18,554 bases of DNA from Schlesneria sp. (lineage in GTDB: Bacteria; Planctomycetota; Planctomycetia; Planctomycetales; Planctomycetaceae): the NCBI GenBank assembly GCA_025353525.1, contig JANXOO010000152.1, forward strand, positions 1-18,554, in the 5' to 3' direction. Positions 17,036 to 18,554 of the stretch are shown here, one piece after another. A model generated the notes under the pieces. It was not told the DNA's origin. It did no database searches and worked only from the letters and a program-made list of their open reading frames with translations. The stretch's first letter is position 1; each line of letters begins with the position of its first letter. A program made the translations under genes and the position numbers.

Positions 17036-18256
17036 ATGCTCAACCAGACGCCGACATCGGCGATGTATCGCAAGGCCGGGTGGCTGACATGGCTGGCATT
17101 GACGGCGGTGATTACCGCTGTCGTCATTTATTCGATTGCCGTCAATCAGGAGCGATCGGTCACCCCGGCCTATCGTTCAGCGGTTGGTCACTGGTTTTCC
17201 GGTCAACCTCTTTACAACATGCAGGGGCACGGATTTCTGTACCTTCCGCAGGCGGCACTGGTATTCGCGCCGTTTGCGATCTTGCCACACAGTCTTTGCG
17301 AAATTCTCTGGCGTTGGACGATTATCGGCGTTCTGGCAGCAAGTGTCGCGAAGTTGACTCGCAGCCTGAACGGGGACGGACGCTGGTTCTTTGCAATCTC
17401 GGCTGCATCGACGGTTTTGGCGTGGGGCTGCGCCAGGAACGGCCAGTCGACACTGTTGATTACCGGGATGATGATTTTCGCGGCACTCGATCTCGGCGAA
17501 TCACGCTGGTGGCGCGCGACGGTACTGCTGGCTTTGGCATTCGCATTCAAACCGCTCGCCATCGTGATGATTTTGCTCGCCGCCGCCGTGTATCCGCAGA
17601 TGTCGTGGAGATTGGCGATCGGACTGTTACTCGTTGTTGTCGCACCCTTCGCGACGCAGCGGCCTGATTACGTGATCTCGCAGTTTCAGGATTGTATCCG
17701 GAACTTGCAGATCACGTTTCAAGTGGGTGAGTCAGAGCCGTGGGCCCAATTCTTCGGAATGTTGCAAGCGGCCGGGATCGATTTGCCCGGCATTGTTCGT
17801 ACTCCGATCCGGTTGGTGGCTGCAGCGGCAACGCTGTATGCCTGCTGGCGTGCCTCGCGGACACTGTCTCCGCAACGGAGCGCTTTGTACCTGTTCTCGC
17901 TGGGCGCCTGTTACGTGATGTTGTTCAATTCGAGGACCGAAGGCAACACCTACACGATGGTCGGCCCGGTGTATGGTCTGCTGATCGCCGAGGCCGCCTT
18001 TCGGCTGAAGCGACAAACGTCGACAAACTGGCTGATTGCAGCGGTCGTACTGAGCGTTTTGAATTACGAGCTGGCGATTCTGATCACACCGAGACCGACC
18101 GCAGTCTGGATCTGCCCATTGGTTTGCGTCGGAGTCAGCGTTTATCTGGTGCGACGTCTGATCGAAGAAATGAACGACGCACGATCCGGTGATCATCGTG
18201 AGATCAGCGACAGCCTGTCATCGGATACGGTCACAGAGCGAACTGCGGCGGCGTAA
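17036..18256 (+). CDS. GT87-like polytopic glycosyltransferase (DUF2029 type)
   Basis: 406 residues with about nine or ten hydrophobic helices, an integral membrane protein. ATG 17036 has AGGGA (17024-17028) with a 7-base spacer and follows the MCE gene by 21 bases, so it belongs to the same transcript. The N-terminal extracytoplasmic loop carries YRSAVGHWFSGQPLYN and then HGFLYLPQAALVFAPFAILP, the family pattern (A..W..G.PLY, F.Y.P..A...P...LP) of GT87 mannosyl- or related polyprenyl-phosphate-dependent GT-C enzymes. The Asp usually seen in the first loop of many such enzymes is not obvious here (SVTPAYRSA instead), so activity may differ. The C-terminal 30 residues are hydrophilic and probably cytoplasmic. 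Donor and acceptor are unknown. Confidence 0.8.
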   Translation: MLNQTPTSAMYRKAGWLTWLALTAVITAVVIYSIAVNQERSVTPAYRSAVGHWFSGQPLYNMQGHGFLYLPQAALVFAPFAILPHSLCEILWRWTIIGVLAASVAKLTRSLNGDGRWFFAISAASTVLAWGCARNGQSTLLITGMMIFAALDLGESRWWRATVLLALAFAFKPLAIVMILLAAAVYPQMSWRLAIGLLLVVVAPFATQRPDYVISQFQDCIRNLQITFQVGESEPWAQFFGMLQAAGIDLPGIVRTPIRLVAAAATLYACWRASRTLSPQRSALYLFSLGACYVMLFNSRTEGNTYTMVGPVYGLLIAEAAFRLKRQTSTNWLIAAVVLSVLNYELAILITPRPTAVWICPLVCVGVSVYLVRRLIEEMNDARSGDHREISDSLSSDTVTERTAAA

Positions 18257-18518
18257 GAAACGCAGGGACTTGTCAAAAGCCGATTGCATGAGTTACCAAA
18301 TTCACTGGCGACGATGCGTTTGCCAAAAAGAAATCCGCGTTCCAGCGATCCCGGCATATTCAGAATTCGCCACGCTCGATCTCGCAGGCGGTGAATTCTG
18401 GTATCCAAAGGATCGGGTGGATTAAAGTCTTGTTGCTTTTGAATCCGGACGGGTGCGACAGGTAATTTGGCAGTGGTCCCAAAACGTGTCACGGGGAAAA
18501 GTACCAAAGGTAAATTCC
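18257..18518. other. Non-coding gap after the glycosyltransferase gene
   Basis: 262 bases in which I find no convincing gene. An imperfect inverted repeat, CAGAATTC (18361-18368) with GAATTCTG (18393-18400), could form a stem with an irregular inner part. It has no T run, so I do not call it a terminator. A promoter for the gene starting at 18519 would lie here but is not recognisable. Confidence 0.4.
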
Positions 18519-18554
18519 ATGATTGAACGAGTCCTGCTGAATACGAAACTGATG
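18519..18554 (+). CDS. Possible start of a further gene (12 codons visible)
   Basis: ATG at 18519-18521 is preceded by AAAGG with an 8-base spacer, and the frame (MIERVLLNTKLM) stays open to the window edge. Too little is visible to identify a product. It could be chance; the ribosome site is the main support. Confidence 0.35.
   Translation, partial: MIERVLLNTKLM

Noticed and set aside
18193..18507. A 104-codon minus-strand frame at the right end
   Set aside because: It overlaps the end of the glycosyltransferase gene, has no ribosome site that I can support and no recognisable domain.

Overview
The window looks like a chromosomal segment of a member of the Planctomycetota. This is an inference from gene content: secreted SHD1 (Sla1 homology domain 1) proteins, an ABC-2/CPBP fusion permease, and a MoxR ATPase operon with unusual companions. 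GC content is moderate. I see no rRNA, tRNA, insertion sequence or CRISPR array.

Layout. (1) Positions 1-3085, minus strand: a compact operon reading 3085 -> 1 and running off the left edge. It holds a roughly 233-residue protein of unknown fold, a RavA/MoxR-type AAA+ ATPase, a 239-residue protein joined to it by an ATGA overlap, and the first 109 codons of another gene that overlaps the third by 11 bases. The organisation fits the MoxR-vWA-beta-propeller ('bpX') ternary systems, predicted NTP-dependent conflict or chaperone-like systems. The vWA gene would lie left of the window. (2) 3214-3528: the decayed 3' end of an HDOD/HD-domain gene. (3) 3747-7715, plus strand: two tandem paralogues encoding secreted SHD1 proteins with a propeller-like middle and a shared C-terminal module of unknown function. 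(4) 7776-11120, minus strand: yeaH/yhbH-type (DUF444, vWA) and prkA, convergent with the SHD1 pair. The frequent third partner, spoVR, is not here. (5) 11401-13803: an ABC-2 permease fused to a CPBP intramembrane protease, followed by a strong inverted repeat (13820-13865). (6) 14009-18256: a retrograde-type lipid transport cluster, mlaE-mlaF-mlaD-like (MCE), with a GT87-like polytopic glycosyltransferase gene 21 bases behind it. A further gene may start at 18519.

How they fit together: two separate AAA+ systems flank the SHD1 pair. One is the MoxR operon. The other is PrkA/YeaH, a stress or starvation kinase with its vWA partner. The right half is envelope biology: membrane export and proteolysis, MCE lipid transport, and a GT-C type glycosyltransferase. 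The least characterised parts are the MoxR-associated operon and the paired SHD1 proteins, which carry NPF motifs next to a domain known in yeast to bind NPFxD.
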